A DNA stretch of 64,000 bases from Fagopyrum homotropicum (lineage: Eukaryota; Streptophyta; Magnoliopsida; Caryophyllales; Polygonaceae): assembly GCA_033239125.1 (NCBI GenBank), contig BSWB01000001.1:41637501-41701500 (forward strand), written 5' to 3'. The notes below the pieces were generated by a model, which saw nothing but the letters and a program-made list of their open reading frames with translations, had not been told where the DNA came from and searched no databases. This document shows positions 1 through 12,300 of the stretch, in pieces. The first letter of the stretch is position 1, and each line of letters starts with the position of its first letter. Position numbers and translations under genes: made by a program.

Positions 1-840
1 CAATCTCTTCTTCAGCTCCTCGAAGCTCTACAGGCACTGCTCAGACCATACGAACCTCGTAGACTTCCGCAGCAAGAAAGTGAGCGGTCGGACGATAACT
101 GAAAAGCCCTAAACAAAACGCTTGTAGTAGCCTGCCAATCCTAAAAAGCTGTGAACCTCCTTAACGTTCTTAGGTGGCAGCCAAGATGCTACTGAATCGA
201 TCTTCGCCGGATCTACCTTGATCCCTTCTGCTGAAACAATGTGACAAAGGAATGCTACCTCAGACATCCGAAACTCGCACTTAGAGAGCTTGGCATAAAG
301 CTCTCTATCCTGTAAGACCTGAAGAACAATCCTCAAATGTCCAACATGCTCTTCTCTACTGTGGGAGTAAACCAAAATGTCGTCGATGAAGGCAACTACA
401 AACTGGTCTAGAAAGTCGATGAAGATGTTGTTCATAAACTCCATGAAGACTGCGGGCACATTCGTGAGCCCGAATGGCATCACTACAAACTCGTAGTGTC
501 TATATCTGGTTCGAAATGTTGTCTTGGCTACATCCTGCTCTCTCACCCTCAGCTGGTGATATCCAGATCTCAAATCGATCCTCGAAAACACTGAAGCTCC
601 ATGCAACTGATCCAAAAGATCATCGATACGGGGCAATGGGTACTTGTTCTTGATCGTCACCTTGGTCAGCTCTCGGTAATCGATACATAACCTCATTGAC
701 CCATCTTTCTTCCTGACGAAGAGAACTGGTGCACCCCAAGGAGATACACTAGGGCGAATGAAGCCCATCTCTGCTAACTCCTTGAGCTGCTTCTTCAACT
801 CAAGCATCTCGATAGGCGCCATACGATAAGGAGCCTTAGA
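1..840 (-). pseudogene. Ty3 reverse transcriptase, truncated by window edge
   Basis: The open part (822 to 109) starts after the linker ISKAPYRMAP and contains the RT core: SPWGAPVLFVRKKDGSMR, SRIDLRSGYHQ (first catalytic Asp), MPFGLTNVPAVF (family NAPATF), and FIDDILVYS, the YxDD-equivalent with two Asp. SFLGLAGYYKRFV ends the palm/thumb region and is followed at once by a stop (108-106) where the family continues; another stop occurs before base 1. The domain is well preserved but the polyprotein is interrupted. Confidence 0.93.
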
Positions 841-999
841 GATCGGTATCGTACTGGGCTTTAGATCAATGTCAAAGCTACGCTCCTTGGTGGAGGTAAC
901 CCTGATGGCTCTCCAAAGACGTCAGCAAACTCGCAAGCTACTAGAATCTCCTCCAAAGCCGGACTAGTACTACCTTGCATGGCATAGCACCAAAAAGTC

Positions 1000-1470
1000 T
1001 CACATCCCTGATTGAAAAAGTCTCACAGCTCGAACTACACTGATGACTGTACCAGTCTTCCCGAGATCCCATCCTCGGAAGATCTCAACATGACCTGCAT
1101 CTGTAGTCACTGTCAATGTCCTCTTGCTGATGTCCAAAACTGCACGATGTCGATCCATCCAATCCATGCCCAGAATAACTTCTTCATGCATTAAGTACAT
1201 GACGAAGAAGTTAGCTGGATCGCGACCTCCCAATCTAATAGGGCAATATCGAACCTCTCGTGTACCTCGTATCTTACCCCCATCGGGTAATCCTATAAAG
1301 AAGGGTCTACCTTCTACAGTAACTAAGGTCAATCTATCTACACATGCAACAGATATAAGAGAATGCGTAGCACTAGTATCGAAAAGAACTCTGACAGGAG
1401 AACCATTAATATGAATGGTACCTGTAGTTGCTAGTGTTGTCGGCTCTACAACACTCCTTAACTCGTACAC
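1000..1470 (-). pseudogene. Ty3 aspartic protease domain
   Basis: A 156-residue open segment contains INGSPVRVLFDTSATHSLIS; the family active-site motif is D-[ST]-G-A, here DTSA, so the catalytic glycine is replaced by serine. It continues with the usual downstream core including VILGMDWMDRHRAVLD, which is typical of plant Ty3 protease. It is open at both ends only as part of a broken polyprotein. The protease matures Gag-Pol in intact elements; with the altered active site and upstream stops it is very probably inactive. Confidence 0.9.
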
Positions 1471-1493
1471 TTTGGTTGATGCATCTCTGGTAT

Positions 1494-2861
1494 CTACAAA
1501 TCCACCAACACGTCCTCTACCTCTCCCCTGTCCCGGAGTGGAACCCTGAGGAGCGGTAGAACCAGAAACTCTCTGCTGCTATTGCTGGTAATGAGATCTA
1601 TGTCCTCCTCCAACAACACTGACAGGTGAAGAACCCTACTGATATAGCGCCTTGCCCTAACGGAAAAATACAACTCTATGTCCGGGCTTGCCACAAGAAA
1701 AGCAAGTCACTGTTGGATTCTTGCAATCAGCTCAGATGTGTCCAACTACTCCGCAGTTGTGACACTGCCGTCCTCTGTCAGAACTCTACTGAAAACCAGA
1801 ACGTCCAGGCGTCAGACTACGCCCAAAACCAGCTGCTCCAGATCTAGCACTAGCTGATCCAGTCTTTTGTCTCTTCTTAGGACCTCATGTCTGAGAAGCT
1901 CTCCTCTGACCCGATCGGTCTCTCTCATAAGCAAAAGCTCTATCTTGATAGTCCGTCAAAGAATCACAACGGAAACCAACAAGATAAGAGTGTATCGACT
2001 CCCTCAGCCTCCGAGAGAAAAGATAAACATGTTGATCCTCAGGTGGTGCAGACGGACCCAGCAAAGACAACTCATCTTGAAACTTGATGATGATCTCAAC
2101 AATAGGCAAATCCTCGAATCCAACCTCAAGGAAATCCTGAAGACGGTCTCTCCTCATAGTTGCTGGACAGTAGCGATCCCTGATCACCGTCTTCATCTAC
2201 TCATAACTGGTGACCTTACATCGAACGGTCCTCCACCAAGAATGATCCTGATCCTTCAGCAGCGTCTGTGCTATGTTGACCCGACGTCCCTCTAGGCAAC
2301 TGGTAGCCTCCATAGCAGCATCCAACTGTCCTAGCCACTGCTCCACCTCCAATCTAGTCTTTCCCAAGAAAGTGGGAACCTTCAATTGATCGAAAGCCTT
2401 CAACCAACTGTCGGGCTTTGGCTCATGTGCCTCAGCCGGTGCTCTGACAACCTCAACAACTCTAGCAGGCGGGGCAACAACCTGTGAAACTCTCTGCGAA
2501 ACCTCAGCTGATCTCACAGGAACTGGCGGCACTGGTGCTGGTCCTCCATTCCTGATAGCCTCTTCAACTCTATGCACATAGTCGCAAAATGCAGAAGCTC
2601 CGACAGATACTCATGCAGACTCCGTCGATGGCACTCTCTGTGCTCCAGACCTAGCAGCGGTCTCGTTCCCAGCCTCAGGAACAATACTCTCAGCGACTTC
2701 TTCAGTGAACGCCTCAGCGATAGGCAAATCAGCAACTGGGGCTTGCCCCGACCTCTAGCTAGTGGAGGTCTTCCTACACGTCCTCGTCCACGAACGGCAG
2801 GTGGAAGTGGTGGTCGACCCCTTCCTCGCTCCATAGCAGATGTAGCTCTAGTACGCACCAT
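1494..2861 (-). pseudogene. Ty3 gag, broken
   Basis: The likely start is the ATG at 2861, giving MVRTRATSAMERGRGRPP, a basic Arg/Gly/Pro-rich N-terminus. A capsid-like stretch follows (about 2577-2200; WLGQLDAAMEATSCLEGRRV) and continues in another frame (2196-1885). The nucleocapsid region (about 1760-1680) has a CCHC knuckle of form C-X2-C-X4-H-X4-C with an in-frame TGA before the last cysteine, followed by the start of a second CFSCGKPGH knuckle. At least two frameshifts and several stops separate the pieces. Gag packages element RNA in intact relatives; this copy cannot make it. Confidence 0.85.
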
Positions 2862-3128
2862 CTTTATAAGGATAGGTATATAAGAAACTATATATAAGGC
2901 CACGCTACAGCTAAAGCAAAACTTCAGAAAAAACACATATAAAGGCCAACACAAAAGAAACTACACTGTTGAGATCCGCGGAGGTAGTGGTGGTTGCCCG
3001 TACATCTATCTCAGACCAAAAGGTTAAAACAAAACCCCCTTTTTAAAAACGTTGGACCCCTTGCGGGTTCTACTTATTTATTCATCCGACCTATAGAAGA
3101 TTTCGAGTGCCATTGTTGCCAACCTAGA

Positions 3129-3140
3129 GCTCTGATACCA
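3129..3140 (-). other. Primer-binding site, initiator tRNA-Met type
   Basis: The minus strand reads TGGTATCAGAGC, complementary to the 3' end of plant initiator tRNA-Met, three bases inside the LTR. This fixes element orientation and the inner LTR boundary. Confidence 0.9.
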
Positions 3141-3143
3141 TAT

Positions 3144-4878
3144 TGTAACACCCCAAGTTCTAGGAACTTGAAGCGCTACGGGCTAGGACCGCACAATGGG
3201 TCCCGAGCCTCAGAGTAGCAACAACAAACGGATCTTACAACAAGGCACAGACGAATGAAAACCAAAACTCAATATAAAACCAAAGGTTTAAACAAAAGAA
3301 AACTCAAAAGCTCCGCAGCCGAGTTCAAAACAAAAGGGAAGCAACAAAAGAAACAAAAACCCAATCCCGTCCTATAATGTACGGGAACCCCGGCTGACCA
3401 CACCATCCGGATCACTCAGTAGCATCTTGAACCTGCGGAACATCTACAACGACGGTATAAACCATTAGCTAACATTCTAGGTACAAGCAAGAGCGTAAAG
3501 GCACAAACACACGTAAGGTAAAGAAAACACATAGCATGCTCACACATCAACCGGTTGTTATCTTTCATTAAGGTTATCCATTACTAATTCAACTTCTTTT
3601 GTCACACGAGAATCTCCCAAAACTCGCCTCCGCTTCCGTCTACCAATAGGAATAGATCAGTACTATCCGTTACCTACGGGTCTGGGTTGCAAGAGCACAT
3701 TCTAGTCTCTTGTAGAACTAGACAATTGGTCACCGCCCGGTTATAATACACTTGGGTCAGTTAAGGTATCAAAGGGTGAATCCTATTTCCAATTCTCCAT
3801 AATAAACATGATAACAACACAAACAAGCCAATACAATCCAACTAATACGCGGAATGAAGCTAAGTAAGTCCAAGGGACTTACCTTACTCGAAGGTAACTC
3901 AAAAGCTCAGCAACAACTCAGACAACACTCAAGAAAGCTCAGTTTCCCTCAGGAAAGGAGCAAGGAAATCCTGTACGAACAAGCAGCACGGATCAGGAAC
4001 GAACGGTTGCTAGAAGTCTATAACTTCTAGACTCAACGATCTTTAAGAGATCTCCACAAGCTAAGGGCTCGACCTTAGTCTTACAGCAACTCAAGGGACA
4101 AGGAACAACCACAAGGAACCAAGGAAGGAACGAGGAAAGGAAGGAAGGAAGCAACTCACCAAAGACGGGAGTCACAGCAGGGAAAACCGCAGGGGTGGTT
4201 GGACAGAGGCGCAAGGGCGGCAACACGCAGGGGCGGCCAAGTACAGGCTCAGAGGCGGCTGCACGAAAGAAGCTCTATCGGGCTTCTCTTCGACAAAACT
4301 CACAGCAAGGGCAACCAAAGCTCGAACCTTTGGTTCCAACACGTCAAGACTCAACTCCAGAGAGCTTGAGAACAACAAAGGGTCAACAACGAACGCTCCA
4401 CAAGAATCAAGGACCAAACTTGATTCTTGGGGAAGAAGAAAAGAGAAGAACGAAAGGAAAAAACCAAACCAAGAGGAGAAGGCATGCAACACTGTAAGAA
4501 CGTGAAGGAGAAACCAGAAGGGAAGAACTTACACGCTCAGCAAGGTTGCAGGAAGCAAGGGGACTGTTGCAGCTCTCTAGGGTTGAAGAAGATGCAAGCA
4601 AGGAACGGGAAAAAGAGAAAAAGGAGAGAATATATAGAGACGGCTGGAACGCTAGACGAAAAGAGCGTCTAGGGTTAGAAAGAAGACAAGTAAACCGGCA
4701 CATAAGATAGAATATCGGATATTCTATCTATGGAAGGAAGATAAAAAGAACGGAAGAAAGATCGGGCACGATCTGTCATTATCCGCAGGGGCGGATCAAC
4801 TCGGCCACAGGGGCGGCCGGCTGCGGGGGCGGCCTTGTTCACCGCGGGGGCGGTGAAGGCAAAAACTCGGATCTTACA
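3144..4878 (-). repeat. 5' LTR of the Ty3 element
   Basis: The repeat is bounded by TGTAA at 3144 and TTACA ending at 4878, the expected short inverted ends with TG...CA. Its inner end lies three bases from the primer-binding site. On the minus strand a TATA-like element (TATATA, 4630-4635) sits about 240 bp from the U3 end, a plausible promoter. The U3 end (4785-4855) and a second block (4188-4260) are rich in GGGGCGG-type motifs. Small open frames within it are not genes. Confidence 0.85.
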
Positions 4879-6443
4879 TCATCAAATAAATACTCACTAC
4901 TTCAGATAACCAAATAGATCAATACAAGTGACTTTATCTGAGTTGCTCAAAAGCCGTTGTCCAATTCCTCAACTTTTAGACATAAACAACACTCACCATT
5001 TTTACATCTCGCTCTTCACTGATTAATGGCACTCGTCTCAGAACTTTTTGAGTGTTTGGTACATGAATGCACTATGAGTCTCTCGCATCCAAATCTTGAT
5101 ACATGTATGCACTCCTGGGTTTAGTTGCTGCAATTTCACTTTCAAAGTTTCCAAATCTTTATATTGTTGTACTTACGAGTTGAAAAACTTCATTCCTCTA
5201 GTTGCGAGATCTTCATCCGATTCCCTCACATCAGGATTCCACCACGTGTCCTCGTCGCTTTCTACCTGAATCATTATGAGAATTTCTATCAATTTAGCTT
5301 TTACATATATATTGATATGAGATATAAAATTACCAAAGAGAAGTTTATTGCAGGAAACAGAGATTGTACTCCCTTACGCTCCTCTTATCACATACACTAG
5401 TCATTTATCCTTTAATCTCTCGGATATTGTAGCAACCAACTCAACTCCAGATTATCCACATCCAACAACCACCACACATATAGAGACATCCTTTCCAAAG
5501 TTCTTCCTCTCCAACTCTTTCAGTTTATAATCAACCCTCTGCATATGAGAGCACATACAGATCATAAGGAATTATTTAGTGATAAAAAGATTGACATGAA
5601 ATTTTGACATCTGGTAACCACTAAATATATACTTCTTGACAAGTAAGTCAAAATTAGTGAATCTAAACTTCGGCCACCTCACTACAACCGGTGATATTTG
5701 CCACTTGTACTCATGCACATTTGCCCACAAGATTCCTTTAAGTGGTTAGGAAAGTTATTCTTATAATTCTAATCCTTCACTGTATTTTCATCTCTCTTAT
5801 TCCTCTTTATCACATGTATTAACTCCCTGGATAGAAGAAACTCGTCATAAAACGAAGCAAATTCAAATTCAATCCTAGACAGGAATTTCAGTTGATACTT
5901 ACCAGGCGCTCTCAACACAGATCTACATCAATGTTGTAATTCATCGGATGTACAGTAAAACGGCCTAGATCCGCGAACATTACTTCAGCTCCTTCAAGGA
6001 TATACAAAAAAATTATCTCAAGTTGCTTTCAAGATGGAGACAACGCACAACAAAGCACACAATTTACAACCGTCGGTCTATAAACCTAAATAAACTTCAC
6101 AATCACAAAATTAAACATTGAAATCGCAAGAAATGGAAACGAATTTTTTACCATACGAACCCTACGCCGTCTCATTCTCTCTCAATCTCTCGCTTCTCCT
6201 CTGGTAGCAATGGTGGTCTATATTTACTTAATTACAAAAGCTAATAGCCTAGTTACTAAAGTATATATTGAAAAAGGCTTAGTTATCAAATTTGCCCATA
6301 TTTTTATCTACTCATATATCGTTGATTTTTTTCTCCATATATATGTATTTCATTATGATATAGGAATTCTATATTTTAGTATCTTTAAAATGATATATTA
6401 TTTGTTTTACTCGTCGTGTTCCCGTTTCCTATACTTTTGAGGA
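4879..6443. other. Intergenic, no supported gene
   Basis: AT-rich sequence with only short open frames. On the minus strand around 5935-6005 a short piece reads GAEVMFADLGRFTV, which resembles the EAMFADLGHF motif of plant HAK/KUP potassium transporters, and a GTAAGTAT donor-like site follows a few codons later. A stop and the lack of any other recognisable exon mean it is at best a tiny gene relic. I see nothing else in this interval. Confidence 0.4.
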
Positions 6444-7631
6444 TTGCCGCTTCCCTGTTTCCCGTGTCCGTGTCCGTGCATCATAGCTGAAATGTCACAA
6501 GGTGAAGGGACATTTCAACAAGTTCCTCCACCAAAAATGCTTACATCCGACATTTTTACAAAGCATTACAAGAAGGGTGAGGTGGTGAACGAATATTGTC
6601 AATTCTCGCGCAACTATTGTTCTATATTTTAGTATCTTTAAGGGTGAGGCTTTGCAAACCCACATGCAAAAAGTCCTTCCCGAGAAGCTAGGATATCGCG
6701 GGAACAATCTCAATTGTCCCACGGGTTTGCATCTTCTTCCTCTCAATCTCCTTTTATTTATGTATAATCATAGTGAAGAAAGTTTAAGATTAACCAACCT
6801 TATATGTTCTCATGCATTTTCTTTTTCTTATGAAGAATATCAAGAGGTACGAGAATATAACACTAAATATCTTCAACCTTTTTTTAAACCAACTTCTCGC
6901 AAAACCATTTTCAAATTAATTTCTAAATCTTACGAACAAAAGAAAAAAATTCTTATGATTTTGTCATCTTTTTTGCATCAAGTTTATATTTGTAGTGATA
7001 TTTGGAGTACACTAAAACAAAAACATTTTTACATGGGCATTACTTTACATTTATTGATAACGATATGTTTTTGCATAAATTTGTTATTGCATTTCGCCGT
7101 TTCAACGAAAGACATAATGCCATGAACATTGCAAACTTGATAAAAACGGTTTTACAAGAATATAATTTACAAGGTTGAGTTTTTTCATATTCTTTTGATA
7201 ATGCATTCGCTAACACTACCACCGTAAACGATTTGGTGGAGGATGCGGGACAGTATATGTGATCTCCTTTACTCACCAAAGATGTGCATGTCATATTTTA
7301 TACTTATATGTTGAAGATGGACAAAAATTTTTATCGGTTATGCTAACCCCCATCACCACGTTATTGAACATATTTGACACTCATCCGATTTGAGAAAAAA
7401 TGGAGAACAATATGTTTACAAAATAATGTTCATCCAATTGCATTTTTAAAAGACATTGGAGCTCGTTATAACTCTACTTACAAATTACTTAGTCAAGTTC
7501 TTCGTTAAAAAAAAGCTTTTTCAAGCGTTTTTCGCACAAAACATTCCTTGTCAACTTTAGATGATGAAACTATTTTGCAAACTTGTCTTGATATTTGTAG
7601 GTTTTTAGTGATTCAACTAATATGATAAGTT
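6444..7631 (+). pseudogene. hAT-superfamily transposase remnant
   Basis: Several frames together match plant hAT transposases (RICESLEEPER/DAYSLEEPER type). A BED-finger-like start (TSDIFTKHYKKGEVVNEYCQ, about 6544-6605) is followed by SYEQKKKILMILSSF, VYICSDIWSTLKQKHFYMGI (catalytic-domain start, SDIWS motif), FVIAFRRFNERHNAMNIAN, then SYSFDNAFANTTTVNDLVED, and later HPIAFLKDIGARYNSTYKLL. In intact proteins these segments form the RNase-H-like DDE domain; here frameshifts and stops (for example near 7176 and 7394) break them, and the C-terminal dimerisation domain is not seen. Terminal inverted repeats were not found. It is an old dead element. Confidence 0.85.
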
Positions 7632-8365
7632 ATGTTTACACTCCCACTTCTTGTAGCTTTTTAGAAATTGACGTAAACATTGGTCAACAAGTTTGAACCA
7701 ATTGCACACAAAAACACAAGAGATAGTTTACAAACGTGTAAGAAAATTGAGAGACAGAAGATGGACGTATTGTTTAAACGGCAAGTACTACTTGTTTTTG
7801 GTCTTTTGAGCTTTTTGAAAAATCCGATTTTTTGGATGGGTTGATTTGCCAGACGTCTTTTAAACTTTTTGTTTGTTTCTTTTTGAAACTTTTTGAATGC
7901 AAATTCTTGGTGGTGAAAATTCAAGTGTGGAATCAACTTTTGGAAACAAATCCGTTTTTTTAAGAGTTTTTTTTTGAATTTTTTTGTTTTTGGAATATCA
8001 AAGATGCAATATCCGATATTTTTGTTAACAATATACCCCAAGAGATTGGTGGCAACCCAAAATATATCCCTTTAATTGTTTAAATATCTAAAATATAAAA
8101 TAGATAAAAGATGACGGAAATAAATATGTCGGGACATGTCTTCCGTCGGTAGTCTCAATCATTAGTCGGTAACCTCATGGTGGAGCAAAGACAAGGTGTG
8201 CCTGATAAGTGTCGGGATAGGCGACGATACGAGCAATAAGCGATGCGGTGGCTTGAGTGATGGCCTTAGCACATGCTCGGGTTATTGGTCCATTGGAGCG
8301 AACCCGAAAGGCATCATCCTAATCATCTGTGGTCATAGTAGTCAAGAGTGCATCAACACGTGAGT
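7632..8365. other. Intergenic, transposon debris
   Basis: T-rich sequence without a credible gene. On the minus strand around 8240-8300 a fragment reads NGPITRACAKAITQA, similar to the GPITRARAK motif near the N-terminus of plant Ty3 polyproteins, suggesting a small retroelement relic. The open frame at 7661-8041 is low-complexity and not supported. Confidence 0.35.
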
Positions 8366-8825
8366 AAGGGTGTCAACGGGGCGAGTTTGGTTTGGGGAGT
8401 GACATCCTCATCCCTGTTTAGCATAATGTTCTCCATCTCGTCCCCTTACCTGCTCAGTGAATAAAGGTTGTACCCATCCCATCCTCGTCGAGTATCCGTC
8501 TCATCCCGCCAAATTTACCCCATTTATAGTTACGACGGGTTTTCCGTGAGTTTTCTCGCTAACTTTCTTGTTAAATTTCCCATTAACATAAAATCAAAAA
8601 AGTATTAATCAAATTTGATAAAACACAACCATAAAAGTATTTGTAAATGATATTTAAAATTTATAAAACATCATTAATTTGCTCATTTAATCAACTTATC
8701 AGTTCATATGGTAATCTCCGACAAGACCGAGACGAGGACCAGGGCGGGGACCAGTAACCTCATCCTCGGTTACTCGTCTCATCCTTATCTTCGTTCTCAT
8801 TCCCATTTAATTACCACATCTCCAT
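8366..8825. mobile_element. Probable small non-autonomous DNA transposon
   Basis: The left end GGGTGTCAACGGGGCGAG and the GC-biased terminal parts resemble a common class of short plant hAT-like non-autonomous elements. The right end (about 8800-8815, minus-strand reading GTGGTAATTAAATGGG) is a degenerate inverted match. The middle is AT-rich and non-coding. Target duplications are not clear. Confidence 0.4.
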
Positions 8826-9130
8826 GACGGTGATCTAAATGATAGGAGATTCTCACTCAGTGACATGAACAAGGGCATAGTAGTCAACTCTCAAATTTAA
8901 AATCAGTTCAAATATAATATTCTTAACACTCTTCTCAAGTAGTTTTTTTTTTTACAAAACTAATTAAAAAAATCTGTTTCTGAACCACAAATATAAACCA
9001 GAGAAATCAAATTTAATCTTACATAGTCATATTTAATACAAAAAGTCCCGTAAAGCAGGTAGATCAGTTTGGACAAGATTAATTTCGATCTACTTTTATA
9101 TTCTTATTCTTTTATGTAAGAAAAACAAAC
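8826..9130. other. Spacer upstream of UNC50
   Basis: AT-rich non-coding DNA that probably contains the distal promoter of UNC50. No repeat or gene is recognised. Confidence 0.5.
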
Positions 9131-9132
9131 TG

Positions 9133-9140
9133 TATATATA
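9133..9140 (+). promoter_or_regulatory. Probable TATA box of UNC50
   Basis: TATATATA lies about 220 bp upstream of the start codon, followed by a purine-rich leader suited to a 5' UTR. No transcript evidence is available here. Confidence 0.5.
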
Positions 9141-9357
9141 CCTAAACCAAAAAATGAGAACAGAAAAGGAGAAGGGATGGAAGAATAGGGGGAGAGGTAC
9201 GCATAATTTAGTCACCTGGTGAACGAACCAGTCTGACAGTCTTAGGTCGTCGTCTGCAACTGACCACCAAACGTTTCCAGAGAGGCAAGACCTCCGTTGG
9301 TTCGCCGGCGATCTGATCTCGAGATCCAACTGCAAGGACAACAATAGGAAGATTACC

Positions 9358-12300
9358 ATGTTGCCTACTGTGTCGAAAGGCCGCGGGGCCTCCTCCTCTT
9401 CCTCTTCTCGGCCTCCGAATCCCGCCTTGCCTCACTACCTTCGCCGAATTGTCAAGGTTCCTCTCTCTCTCTCTTTCAAATGTTCTTCTCACTACCTTTG
9501 CGGCTCAGATCTGGCCCCTTTCTCCCTCTCTGGATGCTTCATTGTAGGAATTTTGCCTCGATTTAATTTCAAGTTTGCTTGCGATTATTGTGTTGATCTG
9601 TTGCGCTCATTAGAACTTCAAATTGAGATGTCTTTTTCTTATGGTTATTCGTGCCAAGTTTGCTGGAGTGGGTGCGGGGAAGTGGTGGATTATTTGCATT
9701 TCTTCTTGTAATTAATCTATGATTTCATCCCATTTGGTCAATCAAACCCTGACACCTCTCTTTCTTTCTTCTCTTGGTATGCCTGCTTGAAAAGTGGTGA
9801 TGCTCTTGCCCTGTATGATGAATTTATTCTCTTTCTTGACAACTTTGCTGCAACTAGCTCTTATGCTATTTCAAAACAATTTGACCAGTTATAAATTCTT
9901 TTAATTACTAGTTCTTGGGTGGTAACTGAAAGTTGAGATCTACTAGCTGTTAAGTTAATTGATGTGATTGTTTGTGTTTGATAAAATTGACTCTAATAAT
10001 CTATGCCGTCTTTGAATCTTGGTTATTTATATACCGTTTCTTTAATTCCTTTACTCTTTACTGGTTATTGTAGTGGCAACAAATGGACATTGAATATACA
10101 TTTTGGCAAATGTTTCACCTTTGCACCTCACCAAAAGTAGTGTAAGTTGTTTCTTACTTGACTGCTGGTATACTTTAGCTCTATTCTTCATTAAACACTA
10201 CACCTGAAGAAGACAGTTCCTGTAGTACATGTTCTCAGTACTAAAAGATAAAAACCCATCATTATGAATCTCCCTCTTTGGTTTAATTTTGTATTTTTCA
10301 TTTTGTAGTGGCAATGGTTAACTCAGAGCTTTGGTTTACTTAGTGAACATGGATTGTGATAGTTAGTTAGCATGCATTGCTTTGGCATCGTTTGCTGATT
10401 GGCACCAACAATTATATGGTGGGGCAAATAGAGATTGTGATTCAATATATAGACTGGCTAAATTTGTGGCATTTGCCTAGTGAAAACTGAATTCTGCCTT
10501 GTTGAGACTTCTGTATTGTGAACTCTTTCCTTTGTTCAAAGATTAATCATTGTTCATTTGTTCTATTACTAAAATTTACAAACTTTGGGACCCATACGGA
10601 TATGAGTCAATGTTTGAATTTTGTGCACATGACTGAGTCATTATGTAGAAAATTTAAATGTTGTAATTGTTCTGAATCTCTCTTGATGAACTAATAAACA
10701 ATAATTCATTCTGCTTGAAGTATGCATGAAGTTCATACGTTGATTTGCACCAGTTCTTTCAGTAATTGAATCTGTTGAGTTTTATAAACAAGGGTACAGG
10801 TCCAGAAAGATGTATAAAAGAAAATAGAATCTTGGAATGGTTTAATTAGATCTTGAGGGTGATAAGTGGGATGTAATTGCTTTTCTAAGTTGGCGTAACT
10901 CCAAAGCGCTCAATTGATTCTGTGAAATATGATTATGCATAGTTTGACAACAAGGTATTCATTAGAATCAGTATGTCAGAATCAGCATGTCAGAATTATG
11001 CGAAACTTACTGTGAGGGTCTTTTGATTGTAATTTTATGCAACATAATGAAATTTGTTTTTTCTTCATTTAAGTACGTTTTGCTTGCTTATTAGTGATGA
11101 TGTGTTGTTATGTACTGCACTACTTCTCTTTTACCACTATGTCTTCTGATATGTCTAATGTTATTTCAACCCTATTTTCCTGTCTACCATTGATCGCATT
11201 TGGAATCGGGCACTTACTGCAGCTACCAGCACACAAAGTATCATAAACGTAAGTTGGACATCATTTCTCTGGTTTGATGTTTGAACTATTTCGTTTTATT
11301 TTATGTGGACTGTTTAGATTAATTTTCACCCTTTTGGACAACTCTTATGTTAGGGCCTGTTTGGATTCAGATCAATTCTATAAACAAGTGTTATGGCCTA
11401 TACTACATTGTAATAAAAGTGATCTTTGGTTTCATTCCACCAATAATGCACAATGACAAATACTGCTTGTAAACAGTACAACACTATTCATGCTAATGCA
11501 TAGTTCAACTTTAAAGCCAAATACTCCATAATTGCTTTATAAAGAATGACTTCCAAAAGGCCCTAAATCGCTAGTCAGAGCACAGTTACATGGATGATTA
11601 GGTTTAACACGAAGTTCTCTTATGTGTCACGGTGGAAAGTAGCCTGGTTGAAGCTTATGTGAATATGTTGTGTTTGGATTATGTTTTTTCTTCTTTTTTT
11701 TAAATTATCCAGGTAGCCATGCACTTTGTGTTTGCTTGTGTATTTGAGAAGAAAAAATTCATGGCAAGCTCTACTTGGTAAATTTTGGTTATAATGGTTC
11801 GCACTTTGAGCTCGCTTATTCATGCTTTCTACCAAGTGAAAGACAATTTACTACTGGCATCTATATTAAGTAATGACAAAGTTGCTGCTAATTGGGCATA
11901 AATGATAGGCAATATGGAAAATATGCACTTAAAATCACTCTCTAGGTTTGTTTGAGTGAATTTGTGAAGAAGTTCACAATTCCATCTCTTCCTTTTACCC
12001 ACCACCACATGAATCTTTGTCATCCAATCTAGCTGCTGTTGAGAGCAGACATTTTCACTGCTAGTGTTGAACTCCAGTGAAGCCTATTGCTATTGCCAAG
12101 TTCTGGCAAGTGTGATAATGCTTATTAGTAAATTTGTGGTCCCTCACTTTTCTAGTTTTGGATTGAAGATAATAGTGAGTGGTGGTAGATTTCCAATTAA
12201 ACACCAAGAAATTTCAGATATATATCCTTATTAATGTTTAGAATATATAGTTCACAGTACCGTAGTGCAAGTGCAGCTTTTGGGAGTTATTGCACTGTAA

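Larger units (their letters stand above)
1..4878 (-). mobile_element. Ty3-type LTR retrotransposon, 5' part, decayed
   Basis: Read on the minus strand the order is LTR (3144-4878), primer-binding site, gag, aspartic protease, reverse transcriptase, running off the left window edge. This order (protease-RT after gag) and the RT sequence are typical of Ty3 elements. The reading frame is broken by several stops and frameshifts, including a stop inside the gag zinc knuckle and two near the RT/RNase H boundary, so it is not autonomous. RNase H, integrase and the second LTR lie outside the window, so the target duplication cannot be checked; the bases right of the LTR are tcatc. The arginine-rich gag start and long LTR resemble chromovirus-type elements, but the lineage is not settled here. 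Confidence 0.93.

Noticed and set aside
4172..4703. Overlapping open frames on both strands of about 80-106 codons
   Set aside because: They lie in the LTR, in low-complexity purine-rich sequence, with no family match.
5932..6005. Potassium transporter (HAK/KUP) gene
   Set aside because: Only about 14 residues match and a stop follows soon; not enough for a gene call, kept as a remark in the spacer entry.
9096..9492. Minus-strand open frames over the first UNC50 exon
   Set aside because: They are antisense to a well-supported exon and its 5' UTR.
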